Source: Austropuccinia psidii (lineage: Eukaryota > Basidiomycota > Pucciniomycetes > Pucciniales > Sphaerophragmiaceae). From it: DNA of 64,000 nucleotides. Every line of letters starts with the position of its first letter. The stretch's first letter is position 1. Shown piece after piece: positions 13,849-27,105 of this stretch. The position numbers were made by a program, and so were the translations under genes. Location: NCBI GenBank assembly GCA_023105745.1, contig JALGQZ010000018.1, positions 21,660,132-21,724,131 of the forward strand, in the 5' to 3' direction. Under the pieces are notes generated by a model. It saw only the letters and a list, made by a program, of their open reading frames with translations. It searched no databases and had not been told where the DNA came from.

Positions 13849-16040
13849 TGTGAGCCTGTGAGGTATGTATAACATACCCATAAGGCCACAAATGATTTTA
13901 TAAACAGCTAATTTTGTCTTAAGCAGACCTTTTTTGTTGAAATTAAAATAAAAAATAACAAAAAATAAGTATAACTTTATTTTGGATAAAAAAAGTTATA
14001 AATATTATGTTATTTTTGGATTCTACACCAAAAATAACCTAGGGTACATCCATAAGGTGTTATACCCAAAAACACTTATTTCTTGTGTTATTAGAAGATT
14101 TAAGAATCTCACAGTACTAATGTAAAATTTTTAACATTTTTTTAAAATTGTTAAATTTAAGCTTAAATAAGCTTAAGTTTAAAGTTGCATAAGGTTAATG
14201 CAAACTTACCAAAATTTTAGTTAAAATTGAGGTGTGGTGTATATTTACTGAATTGGCTAAGGATTTTCCATACAGAATGTAAATCCTGCGTGAGCTCAAT
14301 TTCAAAGGGTTTAAAGCCATGGTATGGCTTTAAATAAATAAAAGGGCAAAATCCACGCAAAAAGGTGGGACAAAGGAAAAAGACCAAATAGAGCTGGGGT
14401 ACCAACTTTTTGGATCTGCAATGATTCAATTAAGGTTGTCCACCTGTATTGGAGGATTTTCAACCTTATTTAAACTTTAAGATTAGACTTTGATCCAACC
14501 TTAAGGTTTAAACTGGTTTTATCCCAATTTGGACAGGAATTTCAAGCTGCCAAAGGGTAAATCCCAATATGCAGGCTTGAAATCAAGGTTTTAAGAACTT
14601 TCAAAGCTTAATCAGGCTTAAAAACCTTAAATAAGCTTAAAACTTTAAAGTTACAAGCATAAAAACCTTATCAAAAGCTAAGGTTTGGTGTGTATTGCTA
14701 TTTTACATGGAAAAATAGTAATAACTTCAAAAATTCATTCAAAATCCAAATCTTAATGGATTTGCTTGAACATTTCACACAGCTTAGAATTTAATATTAT
14801 CTATATAAAAATTAAATTTTAAGTATCTTTTATAAATAAATTTCCTGGGTAATGAGCCTGGAAATTTACTCTTTTAATTAAGCTCAAAGAAAATTATGAT
14901 TTCTTTAAAAATTGACTAAAAGTAGAGTTTAAGAGATTTCTGCTTGAAACTCTATTTTTAATTTGTTCATGTGATGAACTTTAATATAAATTTGTTTATT
15001 TATATTAAAAACTTAATATAATTAGTTTAAATGAGGATTAAAGTTACATGGAGTTAAGAATAACACTGGTAACTTTAAATTGGAATTAAAAACAAGTTGC
15101 CTTAAGTTAAGAACTTTGTTTTTAAGTATGGTTTTTCAGTTTAGACCCGAGCACGCCCTCTATATTCATTATGAATCATGAGAGCTGCTCTGAAGACATA
15201 AAAAGAGTCTTTTCATCACTGTTTTTGTCAATAATTCAAATATCAATCCAATCATATTAGAAATTCAAACAGGTAAAGTTTTATTATTCATAAAATGTTA
15301 TTATTAAAGTAATTCTTAAGTTATTTTACTCTTTATTAATTGTAAGTTAAAGAATTCAAGTCGTAGAATTCAGATTATTGTTGTAATCATCAATAATATA
15401 TTTTATGTTATAAAGTTTTCATCTTAAATATCTTTTAAAATCCACAAATTCCTCTTAAAAACTCTTTAATCTTAAATTTTATCATAAAAAGTTGTTTTAT
15501 CCTTAAAATTATTGATTTCAGACGGTTTTTTAACTTATAATCATTATTTAATATATTAACTGTTGTGGTTTAACTTGTTGTATTAAATAAATATTATAAG
15601 TAAGTTTTTCTCTAAAGTTCTATATTTTTTTATCTAGTATTAGTTTTTTTATATAGAATTTTATTCTATAAGAATTCTTTCTGCACAGTGTGTGTTATAA
15701 TTCTTTTATAAATAATATTTATATTATTTATAAGTGGTTAATATTTATATTTCCATGTGTAATTGTCTCATTAAGAGCTTTACAATTCTTATTGTTATAA
15801 CTGTCAGTGACTATTACAATAATAGAATAATTATAATTTTATTATAATTATTATATTTTTTATTATTATTATATTTTTATAATAGTAATTAAATTTATTT
15901 TTTTATATATAATTATTTTTAATAATTATATTTAAATTTGTGGTTATAATATTTTATTATATTATATATTTCTAGTGAGGACAGTCATAGTACTCTTGAT
16001 TTTGCTACTATTATCAAGAGTTTCATAGACAAACCTTACA
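13849..16040 (+). repeat. 5' LTR of element A
   Basis: TGTGAGCC...CCTTACA. It is directly followed by a primer-binding-like sequence and preceded by the duplication GTTAC. The body contains AT-rich blocks near 15700-15960 and the conserved GAGCACGCCCTC block near 15150. Confidence 0.9.
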
Positions 16041-16055
16041 TTTGGGGGCCTGGCC
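16041..16055 (+). other. Primer binding site of element A
   Basis: TTTGGGGGCCTGGCC directly follows the 5' LTR. The reverse complement ends ...GGCCCCCA, consistent with the CCA tail of a tRNA primer after a short spacer. The same sequence follows the 5' LTR of element B (37025-37040, minus strand), although that LTR belongs to another family. The tRNA was not identified. Confidence 0.7.
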
Positions 16056-16756
16056 ATGATTTTAAACCCATTTTTGGGACATAAATCATATTCTAGACCT
16101 TATTTTACTATTTTTTGACGTAAAATTGCCATATTTGTCTTAATATTGGCTTTTTTGGGACTTATCCCTTATAAGTAATCTTTATAATATTAATAAAGTT
16201 ATTTTTTCTTAAGAATATTGTTTGAAACAATATACTATTGAGTCATTTGGAATAAATTTCTTTTGTCTAACTAGTGGCTTTTTCACATCACAGACTTGAA
16301 ATTTATTCTTTGAGTTATTCTAGTATAAAGTGAATAATAATACAATTTTGATTAATTAACTTGTTAATTGCATAATTATTATTTATTTAAAGAAAATAAT
16401 AAATCAAATAAAAAATCTTTAAAAATAAAAATCTTTACTAAAAACATTTTTTTCTTTTATCTTAGACATTTTTCTCTATTTTTGACGTAATTTGCCATAA
16501 AATTACATTAAAACAACTTTATTTAATAAGTTGAGTTTATAAGTTATATTCATTATTTGATAGAATAACTTATATTTTTAATTCTCTCTAGTGTCTTCCA
16601 TCAGAGAAAATTCTTCAGACTCTGAAACCTCAGAGTCCAGTATTGAAATTCAAACCAGTCCAGCACCAAGGGGTTTGATAACCAAAGAGCCCTTTAAAGG
16701 TCCTGCAGGTGAATTCAATTCAATTTTACTCTATTTTTTATTAAAATTGACGTGAA
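16056..16756 (+). other. Leader of element A
   Basis: 700 bp between the primer site and the first Gag ATG. It is AT-rich until about 16590. From 16590 to 16710 it is coding-like, with an open serine- and glutamate-rich frame, and ends near CCTTTAAAGGTCCTG. That short block resembles CCTTTTAAAGGTAAAG upstream of Gag in element B, so it may be a small upstream exon or leader peptide. Confidence 0.45.
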
Positions 16757-18807
16757 ATGACTCCTACTAGAAGTGGAAGTAACTACTCCATCCAATCAAA
16801 TGGATCTGGACCAGGACATTCCAGCCACAAATCCAAAAGGCAAGAATGTCCTCCCAGAGGAGAGGCACAAATGGAGGATGCCAGAACTTCCACCAGTTCC
16901 CAAAGGTTGCCCAGCACCTTTGAACCTCTTCTTGAGAGTCCAGAAGCTGACATAACTGCTATTGCTGTTAGACCTGAACCATTTCCAACAGGCAGCTGTG
17001 GAAATTTATCAATCCCAATGGAAAAACTGGTTCCTGGCGTCAAAACAACAAGAGTGGGAACTCCTTCCAAGTCTTTGGATAGGCACCATGAACTCTTATC
17101 TTCAAGTGAAGAATTAATGGGGCCAGAAAATTCAGAAGATCTTCTGTTGGGTTGGACACCAATGTCTGTCAAAGGACAAGTCCAACAGATATAAACTTGG
17201 TTGAAAAACCAAAGCATTTTATCAGAGGACCAGAAGAAGAAATTGGCTCAAGGCAACGACAACAGCCCAGTGGAAGCTCCTCAAGCATCCACCAGCAAAA
17301 ATCCGCCTCAACCAGTGCCAAACAAGCCCAAGCAAGCCCCAAAAACCAACCAGAAGGGCAAGCATAAGGCAAAGGAAAAGGCAAAGCCCAAGTGGAACAA
17401 GTCTTACCCGCAGAATTAAAGAATTCCAAATAAGGAAAAAACAGCCATGGCCAATGTGTTCAATATGGCAAGAACTTTGATGGAATTCAAAAACAAGGAG
17501 TAGGAAAGATTGAACCAATCCTTTCCAAAGAAGTAGATCTTGTAAATCTTGTAACTTACTTTGAATCTTGTAATAAAGAAATTATGGCAAAATGTAAAGC
17601 ATTTGATCATGTCCAACAGAAGTTTGGTAATGAAATATTACAAGTAAAAGACCAACAAAAGACCATAATTGGCCTTGAAAATGTTAATAAGGCAAATATT
17701 TTGTCTTCGACACAAATTTGTGAAAGACTTGAGCTTAAAGTTACCTTACTCAATCAACCAGATTAACATTCAATTTCTTTTATAACTGGACAGTTAAAAG
17801 AATTGAAAATACAAGTGCAAAACTGGGAAAACTCAACTGGTCACAATGCAGCTCTTTTTCAAGAACAATTGGAAAAAAGTGATAAAGAAAGACTTGAATT
17901 GAAAGAAGATATTCAATCAAGTATTAACAATATATCACTAAAACATGAATTGCAAAGGAAATCCACACCAATTCTTGACAGAAATGTACTTAACTTGAAT
18001 AATGAATTACACCATACAATTTCAAGTCATGACGTGGAAACTGCTTGCAATTATAAGGAAATTCCAAGATTAGAGGAATGGCCAACCTTCAGTGGTGAAG
18101 GGGAATATAATCATATGGAATTTATGAAAACAATTGATATGTTTAAAGAAGACTTTAACATACCAGATGAATGCATGAGTGCCAGATTACACTCATTATT
18201 TACCAAATCAGCAAAGAAATGGTATTATAAAATGAGACAAGACCATGGTAAACATTCTTGGCCTTGGTGGAAAGAACAAGTTATTTCTAAATGGGCAAAT
18301 GATTCCTGGAGATTTAGAATGGAAAATTCTTTTTATGAAGCCATTTTTAATATTGAGAAGGACAGGCCCATGACTTGGTTTCTTAAGCAGAAGGACAGGT
18401 TAACTGCCCTTCATCCTGATATGTCTGGAACAATGGTACATAAAAGGATATCAAGAAAATGTGGTGGTGACCTTGAGCATGCTATAAGAAGCAGATGTAT
18501 TGAGCCTTGCTCTACAGAAGATAATATCAATGCTATGGAGGACATCACTACTAGAACAAAAATTGGAAGAAATTGGTCCAAAACCCCAATAGACAACAAC
18601 ACTAATGGGAAACCAATTTCAAAGCCAAATAAGCCACAAGACAGAATTCCTTTGAAATGTCACAAATGTGGAAGCACATCTCATTTAGCAAACACTTGCC
18701 CAAACAAGACAAGAATCAATGAGATAAATGTTGAAAAAGTGGAAGACACAAAAGAAACGACTGATGTATGTTTACATGAAAGTGATTCTGAGCCTTCAGA
18801 AGAATAA
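16757..18807 (+). pseudogene. gag: Gag pseudogene of element A
   Basis: One Gag reading frame broken in several places. It opens MTPTRSGSNYSIQ at 16757 and shifts frame near 17150. It then runs in the frame of 17152-18807 with in-frame TAA stops at about 17365, 17428 and 17764. The last open piece (17803-18807, 334 codons) carries a coiled coil, the capsid-type block with EWPTFSGEGEYNHMEFM and HSWPWW, and an intact zinc knuckle CHKCGSTSHLANTC (CX2CX4HX4C). It packages element RNA in the family. This copy cannot make the full protein. Confidence 0.88.
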
Positions 18808-18951
18808 GAGGTACCAGAGGAGCTTAGTATAGAAAACATCAGGTATTAAAGTCCATAACATGAAGATGAATGGATTGTAAAAAGTAAAATACCTGATGCC
18901 CAAAAGTTTCTTACAAAATTCAAGCATGAGAGAAGACCAATTGCTCAATAA
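18808..18951 (+). pseudogene. Pol C-terminal tail fused downstream of Gag in element A
   Basis: Reading on in the Gag frame past TAA stops, the codons from 18859 give HEDEWIVKSKIPDAQKF and then FKHERRP, ending at TAA 18949-18951. This matches the far C-terminal, chromodomain-like end of gypsy pol, as in DKDKWLAEDAIPDGNLHL of element C. All of protease, RT, RNase H and integrase is missing between Gag and this tail. The join lies between about 18830 and 18858. Confidence 0.75.
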
Positions 18952-19072
18952 AAAGTTTGAATTGTGTGCTTTACATACCTAAAAGTATAAGTAGAGAGGT
19001 TGGACAGTGGATTATACCCCCCCAAATAACTTGGGGATAAACTACAAAAGAAAAATTGTGGTACAATTTTTT

Positions 19073-19085
19073 TGGTGGTAGGGAA
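19073..19085 (+). other. Polypurine tract of element A
   Basis: GGTGGTAGGGAA directly precedes the 3' LTR start at 19086. It is short and interrupted by T residues, but the position fits the plus-strand primer. Confidence 0.55.
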
Positions 19086-21275
19086 TGTGAGCCTGTGAGG
19101 TATGTATAACATACCCATAAGGCCACAAATGATTTTATAAACAGCTAGTTTTGTCTTAAAAAGACTTTTTAGTTGAAATTAAAATAAAAAATAACAAGGA
19201 ATAAGTATAACTTTATTTTGGATAAACAAAGTTATAAATATGATGTCATTTTTGGATTCTACACCAAAAATAACCTAGGGTACATCCATAAGGTGTTATA
19301 CCCAAAAACACTTATTTCTTGTGTTATTAGAAGATTTAAGAATCTCACAGTACTAATGTAACATTTTTAACATTTTTTTAAAATTGTTAAATTTAAGCTT
19401 AAATAAGCTTAAATTTAAAGTTGCATAAGGTTAATGCAAACTTACCAAAATTTTAGTTAAAATTGAGGTGTGGTGTATATTTACTGAATTGGCTAAGGAT
19501 TTTCCATACAGAATGTAAATCCTGCGTGAGCTCAATTTCAAAGGGTTTAAAGCCATGGTATGGCTTTAAATAAATAAAAGGGCAAAATCCACGCAAAAAG
19601 GTGGGACAAAGGAAAAAGACCAAATAGAGCTGGGGTACCCAGCTTTTTGGATCTGCAATGATTCAATTAAGGTTGTCCACCTGTATTGGAGGATTTTCAA
19701 CCTTATTTAAGCTTTAAGATTAGACTTTGATCCAACCTTAAGGTTTAAACTGGTTTTATCCCAATTTGGACAGGAATTTCAAGCTGCCAAAGGGTAAATC
19801 CCAATATGCAGGCTTGAAATCAAGGTTTTAAGAACTTTCAAAGCTTAATCAGGCTTAAAAACCTTAAATAAGCTTAAAACTTTAAAGTTACAAGCATCAA
19901 AACCTTATCAAAAGCTAAGGTTTGGTGTGTATTGCTATTTTACATGGAAAAATAGTAATAACTTCAAAAATTCATTAAAAATCCAAATCTTAATGGATTT
20001 GCTTGAACATTTCACACAGCTTGGAATTTAATTTTATCTATATATAATTTAAATTTTAAGTATCTTTTATAAATAAATTTCCTGGGTAATGAGCCTGGAA
20101 ATTTACTCTTTTAATTAAGCTCAAAGAAAATTATGATTTCTTTAAAGATTAATTAAAAATTGAGTTTAACAGATTTCCGCTTGAAACTCTATTTTTAAGC
20201 TGTTCATGTGATGAACTTTGATATAAATAAGTTTATTTATATTAAAAACTTAATATAATTAGTTTAAATGAGGATTAAAGTTACATGGAGTTAAGAATAA
20301 CACTGGTAACTTTAAATTGGAATTAAAAACAAGTTGCCTTAAGCTAAGAAGTTTGTTTTTAAGTATGGTTTTTCAGTTTTGACCTGAGCACGCCCTCTAT
20401 ATTCATTATGAATCATGAGAGCTGCTCTGAAGACATAAAAAGAGTCTTTTCATCACTGTTTTTGTCAATAATTCAATTATCAATCCAATCATATTAGAAA
20501 TTTAAACAGGTAAAGTTTTATTATTCATAAAATGTTATTATTAAAGTAATTCTTAAGTTATTTTACTCTTTATTAATTGTAAGTTAAAGAATTCAAGTCG
20601 TAGAATTCAGATTATTGTTGTAATCATCAATAATATATTTTATATTATAAAGTTTTCATCTTAAATATCTTTTAAAATCCACAAATTCCTCTTAAAAACT
20701 CTTTAATCTTAAATTTTATCATAAAAAGTTGTTTTATCCTTAAAATTATTGATTTCAGAGGTTTTTTAACTTATAATCATTATTTAATATAATAACTGTT
20801 GTTGTTTAACTTGTTGTATTAAATAAATATTATAAGTAAGTTTTTCTCTAAAGTTCTATATCTCTTTTATCTAGTATTAGTTGTTTTATATAGAATTTTG
20901 TTCTATAAGAATTATTTCTGCAAAGTGTGTGTTATAATTCTTTTATAAATAATATTTATATTATTTATAAGTGGTTAATATTTATATTTCCACGTGTAAT
21001 TGTCTCATTAAGAGCTTTACAATTCTTATTGTTATAACTGTCAGTGACTATAACAATAATAGAATAATTATAATTTTATTATAATTATAATTATTATTTT
21101 ATTATTATATTTTTATAATAGTAATTAAATATATTTTTCTTATATAATTATTTTTAATAATTATATTTAAATTGGTGGTTATAATATTTTATTATATTAT
21201 ATATTTCTATTGAGGACAGTCATAGCACTCTTGATTTTGCTACTATTATCAAGAGTTTCATAGACAAACGTTACA
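19086..21275 (+). repeat. 3' LTR of element A
   Basis: TGTGAGCC...CGTTACA, 2,190 bp, followed by the duplication GTTAC at 21276-21280. It is collinear with the 5' LTR over its full length with scattered substitutions and small indels. Confidence 0.9.
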
Positions 21276-21280
21276 GTTAC

Positions 21281-21390
21281 CACGTAGCAGTAGGACCTGA
21301 AGGTTTAAATTTTTTGTTTTTTGACGTGTCACAGTCATAATACTAGCTTGTAACTACATTTTATAGCTACTATATAGACTCACCCTTACA
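21281..21390 (+). mobile_element. Solo LTR of family 2, right part
   Basis: Continues the LTR at 12454-13848: CACGTAGCAGTAGGACCTGA matches the reverse complement of the element B LTR, ending in CTCACCCTTACA. The duplication CACTG follows at 21391-21395. The two parts total about 1.5 kb, the length of the B LTRs. Confidence 0.85.
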
Positions 21391-24300
21391 CACTGAGTGT
21401 ACACTCTCATTTATAGAGTTCAGAAGATTACTTCTCTTTTTTTTCTCACCTTTTCCCTTTCACAATCATAATTCAAATTCAAAATAGAGCCTTTAATATA
21501 TTAAAATATCTTTATGAAAAACAAGCCCACATCCCTTGAATTAAAAAAATTCATTTCCCCTTCATTTGCGCTTAGTAAGATACCAAAAACTTCCAGAACT
21601 TCTGTTTACATTGAAAAAACAAGTCTCTAGTCATCTTGATCTCAATTTAAACTTGTAAAAGGTTAATGGAAGCTTTTCTTTTTCCTTTTTTATGCTATAT
21701 TATGAAAAAGTAATCATGTTGCATAGGTTAATTTCTAAGAAAATATAAGCTATTATACTTCCGTCATCATTAATTTCTTATTCAACTTAAATAGCTAAGA
21801 AATATATATACTAGAAAGAAATTTCCCAAAAAAAATCATTAATCAAAAATAGAAACTATGTCAGTAGCTCTTAAATTACAAAAAAAGTGATTTCTACCAA
21901 GTTGAGGATATCTTTTCAGTAGAAACACTATCATTATAGATCTTTCTTCTTTCCTATTTTGATCATCTGAGCTCTCTACTTTCATGGAAATTAAAATTCT
22001 CTATTTCAATTAGGAGTTTGTCTCAAATAAAATTAGACAAAATATTTTAATTATTACTTTCAAATAAAGGCTTATAGATTATTTATTTTATATGAGGAAG
22101 TTCCATACATAAGCCTCTCTTTTGAATCTTCATACATTAAAAATTATGTTATCATTACTGAATATTTTTTCATCTTCCATTGAGAATAATAAAGCTTAAT
22201 TACTGAAATGCTTCAAGTGCGCTCTATTGATATGAAGCTTCAACATTTCTTAATAATCATGCAATGTGGAAATTAATCTTTCATTAAACTATGTATACAA
22301 GAGTTTAAACAATATATCTATAGACTCAATTTCATAAAACACTCTGCATATAATTATTATTCACATAGTAACTACTCTCTTAGAGACTTTAATGAATGTT
22401 TATGTCCTCAATAGAGCCAAAATCTTGCATATTTATGCATAAATTTCTCAAACCTCCAAGCTATACTATAATTAAGCTTAGATTTGTGGGAGGAATCACA
22501 CTGAGATACGAGAGTTTGTAATTGAAAGTTTCTCCAACATAATTTTGTATTTCACTACTCTTTAAATCTAATAAGAACATGATATCATTCATCCTGTACA
22601 ATATGAATTAAGCTAATTTATAGCATTAATTGGGTGAAATCCTTTTTATTTAAATATTTCTATCTTGAATTAAACCACTTCTTGATATTCTGGATATAAA
22701 ATTACAAAAACACAACCCATCGGAAAACCCAAAATTTCTTAATATAGATCCAAATTATCCATAGAGAAATCATCATATAAAGACAATTTTGAATTAATTT
22801 CCATATTCTTCAATAAATCAGACATTAATCACTCTCTTTTTTATTTTTAAAAAGGTTAAGTTTTTTGAAAAAAAATTATTCTTGAATAAGAAGAATATTT
22901 TTCTTTCAAGTTTGAATAGTACCTTAATTTCATTTTCATAAATAATTATTTTTGAGCTTGAATCTGTATATTTCTCAATCAACTATTTAATAACTTCTCA
23001 AGATAAAATTACAAACTGAAGAAAGAGGTTTGAGATATTCCTCTCAAAAATAATATTTTGCTTTCACCGAGTCAGACATTTCTCAAAGCTTCCTAATGTT
23101 AAAATCATCTTGAATATGAAGCTTATTGATAGACTGATCAGACTCATCCGAGCATTTGGTAAATCCACATAAGTTCCTTTTCATTATTTTTGTTCCAAAT
23201 CCTCATTTTTCTTGAATGTTTGAATTTTTGCTTGCCAATTTCTCAAAAACTTCCTAGCTCTCCCTCATGATTTTTATTTTATTATTTTTAAATAGAGCCT
23301 TATTTATTTTTCCATTTTTCTCCAAGTTGAAAGGCTTAAACATAAAATTCTATTCTCTTAAATTCCACTAATGGAATTTTATACATATTGTTTTTTTTAA
23401 GAATTTTATATAATGAAGCAAACATATTTAACTTTCAGTTACGTTCTCCTACCTTAATATCTCTGGCCAAATCTCTAATTCCTTTTAGTCAAAGAGCTAT
23501 ACAATATCACTTTTTGAATGAGTGATATGGTCAAAATATTCAACTGAACGCAAAATTATTCTTACCATGATCCTTGACTTGAGGACTTCCATTTAAATAA
23601 AGGGAATTCAAACTTCATAAGGGTGAAATTGTCTTTAGTCTTTTTATCTCCAAATTAATTAGCTTAAGCAATATGTCCTTATTGGAAGTTTCTTAGCAAA
23701 TTACAATGTTTGGAAATATTTCCAGAGATTCAGGAGGCACTGAGAAGAAATCAAAATTCAAAGGAAAAAATCTATATTGAATGTTTCAAATTATAAAAAA
23801 ACTCAAATTCATGTAAAAATTTTACTTTCATTCATCAAAATCCCATTTTAATACATTAATCCCTAGAATCAGATAAAAATTAAGGAAATCTGAATCAGTT
23901 ATGTGAATTTTTATTTAATGATTCAGCTTCATTAAATTTTGAAATTAAGTTAATGGCCCCGTGATAATCAATATATTTCATTTTTCAATTCTTTAGTGTT
24001 TTTAGAAGCATATGGAAGCAGAAATATCAGTTGAATTTCTATTTGATTTCTCCTCATTCCATAATAAAGTGGATATTCATCCTATTAGCCTCAATAGTCA
24101 TATATACTTAGGTCTAAAGAGAACTGTAACTACCTGTCCTTGATAATTCAATAAATGAGGAATATATTTGAGATCATATTCAGTCTTATTGATTCTTGAG
24201 GATCCCAAAAATAATTATATATCCATAGATTGATCAGTCTCAAGAGCTAGATTAGTAATAAACTAGAGAATTATTATTATTCAAAAATAAAAAATAGCAT

Positions 24301-25925
24301 CATTTCTGAACATTTATTTACGAACTTCTTTAAATAGTAAGGATTAGTTAATAATTAAGATTATATTTCAAAGGAGTTTCCTAAGGTAATTCATATTAAA
24401 TCAAAGATTTTGTTAGATCAGGAGGTATGTCTCAATCTTGTATAGGTGTGATATAATCTATTATTATCCATTAGATTATTTAAAAAATAAATAATATTTT
24501 GACACCCAGAAGTTATATATCAAGAGTTAAGATTAATATCTATGATAAAATAAATGAGCTAATTAAAGAGTAAATTTTAGATCTATATAGTAATCTCAAG
24601 TACAACTGTATTTATTCATTTCTCAATGAAAAAAGGTTCATTTCACTAAAATATTTATATCAAAAATTGGATACTTTATTCATGTTCTTTATGGTATCAC
24701 ATAGACCAACACCAAATTGTAGAATTGATAAAGGATTCAATTTAAACCAGAATTCTGATATTATAGTATTTTTCTGCAAATGGGAAGGAATATTAAATAT
24801 TGTTATTTGTAAAATCCAATGAAAAAACTACTTTGACGCAATGAAATATTTTGATCTACCTAGCTGTATTATGAAAATTTAAAATGAATATTTCCAAACA
24901 AATAGTTTGTTCAATTAAAACTCTACATATGGATGTGGCATCAAAAATAACTGTTATATTTTATGATTCAATGCTTATAAAACTGAGTCTGATAGCTCTT
25001 TAATAGCTGAAAATAATATGAATCTTGAATTATTAATTGGTATAATTTATGTTTGAATATTTAACCAGGTACTTACACTAATCCAGATATACTTCAGTAA
25101 GTATGAAGGTCCTTCACACAATTATACCAATATTTTTTCTAGTATATCATTATTTGAATAAATTTCATTTTTATCAATTTGTTTTTATGATATATCTGAA
25201 AGCTTTTGAGATATAGCAATAAAGAAATATATATAACGTAATTATTTAAAATTACTAACTGAACAAATCTTACACAAAGCTCTATTATAATTTCATTTAG
25301 ATATATAGGTTAACTATATAAATCTGTTTGTTGGGAAGAATTATCTCAATAACATCAATTATTAATTTATTAACTGGCCTTGTACTCTTTATTTACATTA
25401 TTTATAGGAGGAAGTATTCAATTCTTCTGAAAACCCCTTATCTGATTTACTTGACCTTATTTTATTTGAAATGGAATTCATATAATAGGATTTCTATTTG
25501 GGAAATCTAAAGGTCTATGTTATTATATTTTCAATATCTTCTTCATTTTATTTTTATTTAATTTATTTCTTAAAAACTTTTATTTAAAAATTGTGGGATG
25601 GGGATACAAATTTTTTTTAAAAAATCAAATAATTTTCCTATACTTCAAATATGTTCAAGCTATAATTAACCAAAAAATTAATTTGAATATTTTTGGAGTA
25701 AAATGAAACTAACAAAATTACCTTTCTTATTACTAAAGAATAATATCATGAAAGTTAATTTTTTTCCAAAAAAATCTGCAAGAGATATTCAAGACTACAA
25801 AATAGTTTCTGAAACCATGATTCTTTTGTAATAATTAATAAAAAGGTCTTTCAAAATTATATCAAAGACAAGATAATTATACTAAGAGACCTGAGTTAAT
25901 CTATAAGCTTAGTGACAAGGTCAAG
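21391..25925. other. AT-rich relic DNA with no recognisable gene
   Basis: About 4.5 kb with no ORF above 60 codons, very high A+T and no domain motif on either strand. It continues the relic at 9648-12453 that the family-2 solo LTR split. Confidence 0.5.
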
Positions 25926-25929
25926 TTAG

Positions 25930-26620
25930 TCAGAGATGATTAAACTTTACTTCTGGGGTGGTTAAAGGTTGAGAATTAATATGAGGACTCAAAAGACAAT
26001 TAGTGTCACATTGATGCCAGAAACTATCAAAAAGTACTCAAGCTCTCCACTCAAAGTCATTTCAGAACAGGTAGCTCCCCACCACCACCATAACTAGAGT
26101 GAAGAGATCAGTTCTTGTTTATGGTTTCTGTTCTCAATGTGACAGAAGATAAAGGTTTAATTTCATGGGTGGATTTAACAATCGCGAGGGATACACACAT
26201 TGCAAAATTTGGGGGATTTCAAAAACCTTTTGGAAGAAAGGGCTTGGGAGTGGCAATCCATAACCCGTATGGCTCCCTATACCTGCCCATTGTGTAGCTG
26301 ATGCCCCCAATGGTGGACAGGGTTTCAACCTGTGTTAGCCCACTTTGGGATGCAGTTCCTCTTACCCCAGGGGTACTGTCACAGAAGCTGGATCTGTGAC
26401 ATATAATATAAGTAAAAGATGAATAAGATCAAACCTTTATCTTGAAGCCTTTTCTGCTCACTCGTGATGATTGCTTCATTTAAACAAACTAGGTTCTAGT
26501 CATGGTGGTGATGGGGAGTGCCTGCTCCAACATGACTCTGAGTTAAGATCTCAAGTTCTGGTTGATGTTTTCTAGAATCAATTGAGAATGAGTCATCCCT
26601 CCATTTTTGTAGAAGTAAAT
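25930..26620. repeat. Imperfect inverted-repeat (foldback) segment
   Basis: The left arm near 26000-26110, with 'gctccccaccaccaccataactag', recurs inverted near 26485-26590, where the reverse complement reads 'ctccccatcaccaccatgactag'. The arms are about 100 bp and imperfect. The centre (26115-26390) is less AT-rich than its surroundings and ends in a small hairpin GTCACAG...CTGTGAC (near 26388). This suggests a decayed TIR element. The central ORFs (60-64 codons) resemble no protein I know. Confidence 0.4.
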
Positions 26621-26769
26621 GACAATATTTTATTTATCTTCTTGAATCTGATAAAACTAACTTTGAAAGTAAAATTTCTCTAATCTGAGTAAAGTATGAG
26701 GAAAAGAAAGCTTCCTTATATACCTTTACAATTTTGTGAATAAAATCAAAAAATTACTTGAAATATTAG

Positions 26770-26960
26770 GGGGTGTCAAAGTTATCAAATCTCACACTCA
26801 AAATCCCACTTTTTTTAGCCAAAATCCCACATTAATTTTTTGGGATTTCAGAAATCCCACACCTCAAAAGGTGTGGTATTTTAAGGTACAAAAACCCAGG
26901 TTTTTGATACCAAATCCCATGTTTACATACTAAAATCCTGCCTTTAGCTTCCCATAAAGG
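26770..26960. repeat. Short repeats of an AAATCCCA motif
   Basis: AAATCCCA or its complement occurs several times in about 190 bp, with a small palindrome GGGATTTCAGAAATCCC. It lies shortly upstream of the Harbinger-like pseudogene and may be the terminal region of that DNA transposon, but no matching right end is visible because the element is cut at 27671. Confidence 0.3.
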
Positions 26961-27105
26961 CACATGTTTAAAACACACAACTCAGTAAGGGCATGTTAAG
27001 CTTTATAAAAATTTCCTTCTCTTGCATAAAATCTGAATATACTGGTCATTTATTAAGTTATTTGATTTCAAGTTGCATTTTCTATATATCTTTTCTTCAT
27101 TTACC

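Larger units (their letters stand above)
13849..21275 (+). mobile_element. Element A: complete Gag-only LTR retrotransposon (family 1)
   Basis: A 7,427-bp element with LTRs of 2,192 bp (13849-16040) and 2,190 bp (19086-21275), both starting TGTGAGCC and ending TTACA. It is flanked by the perfect 5-bp duplication GTTAC (13844-13848 and 21276-21280). The 3.05-kb interior holds only a Gag pseudogene and a short pol tail. No protease, RT, RNase H or integrase motif is present, so it is non-autonomous. The LTRs differ by many small changes, so it is older than element B. Confidence 0.92.

Noticed and set aside
16757..17518. Minus-strand ORFs of 86-144 codons opposite Gag of element A
   Set aside because: Shadows of the broken Gag frames.
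26115..26390. Possible tRNA-derived SINE (GGTTTCAACCT resembling a B box)
   Set aside because: No convincing A box at the right distance and no cloverleaf could be drawn.
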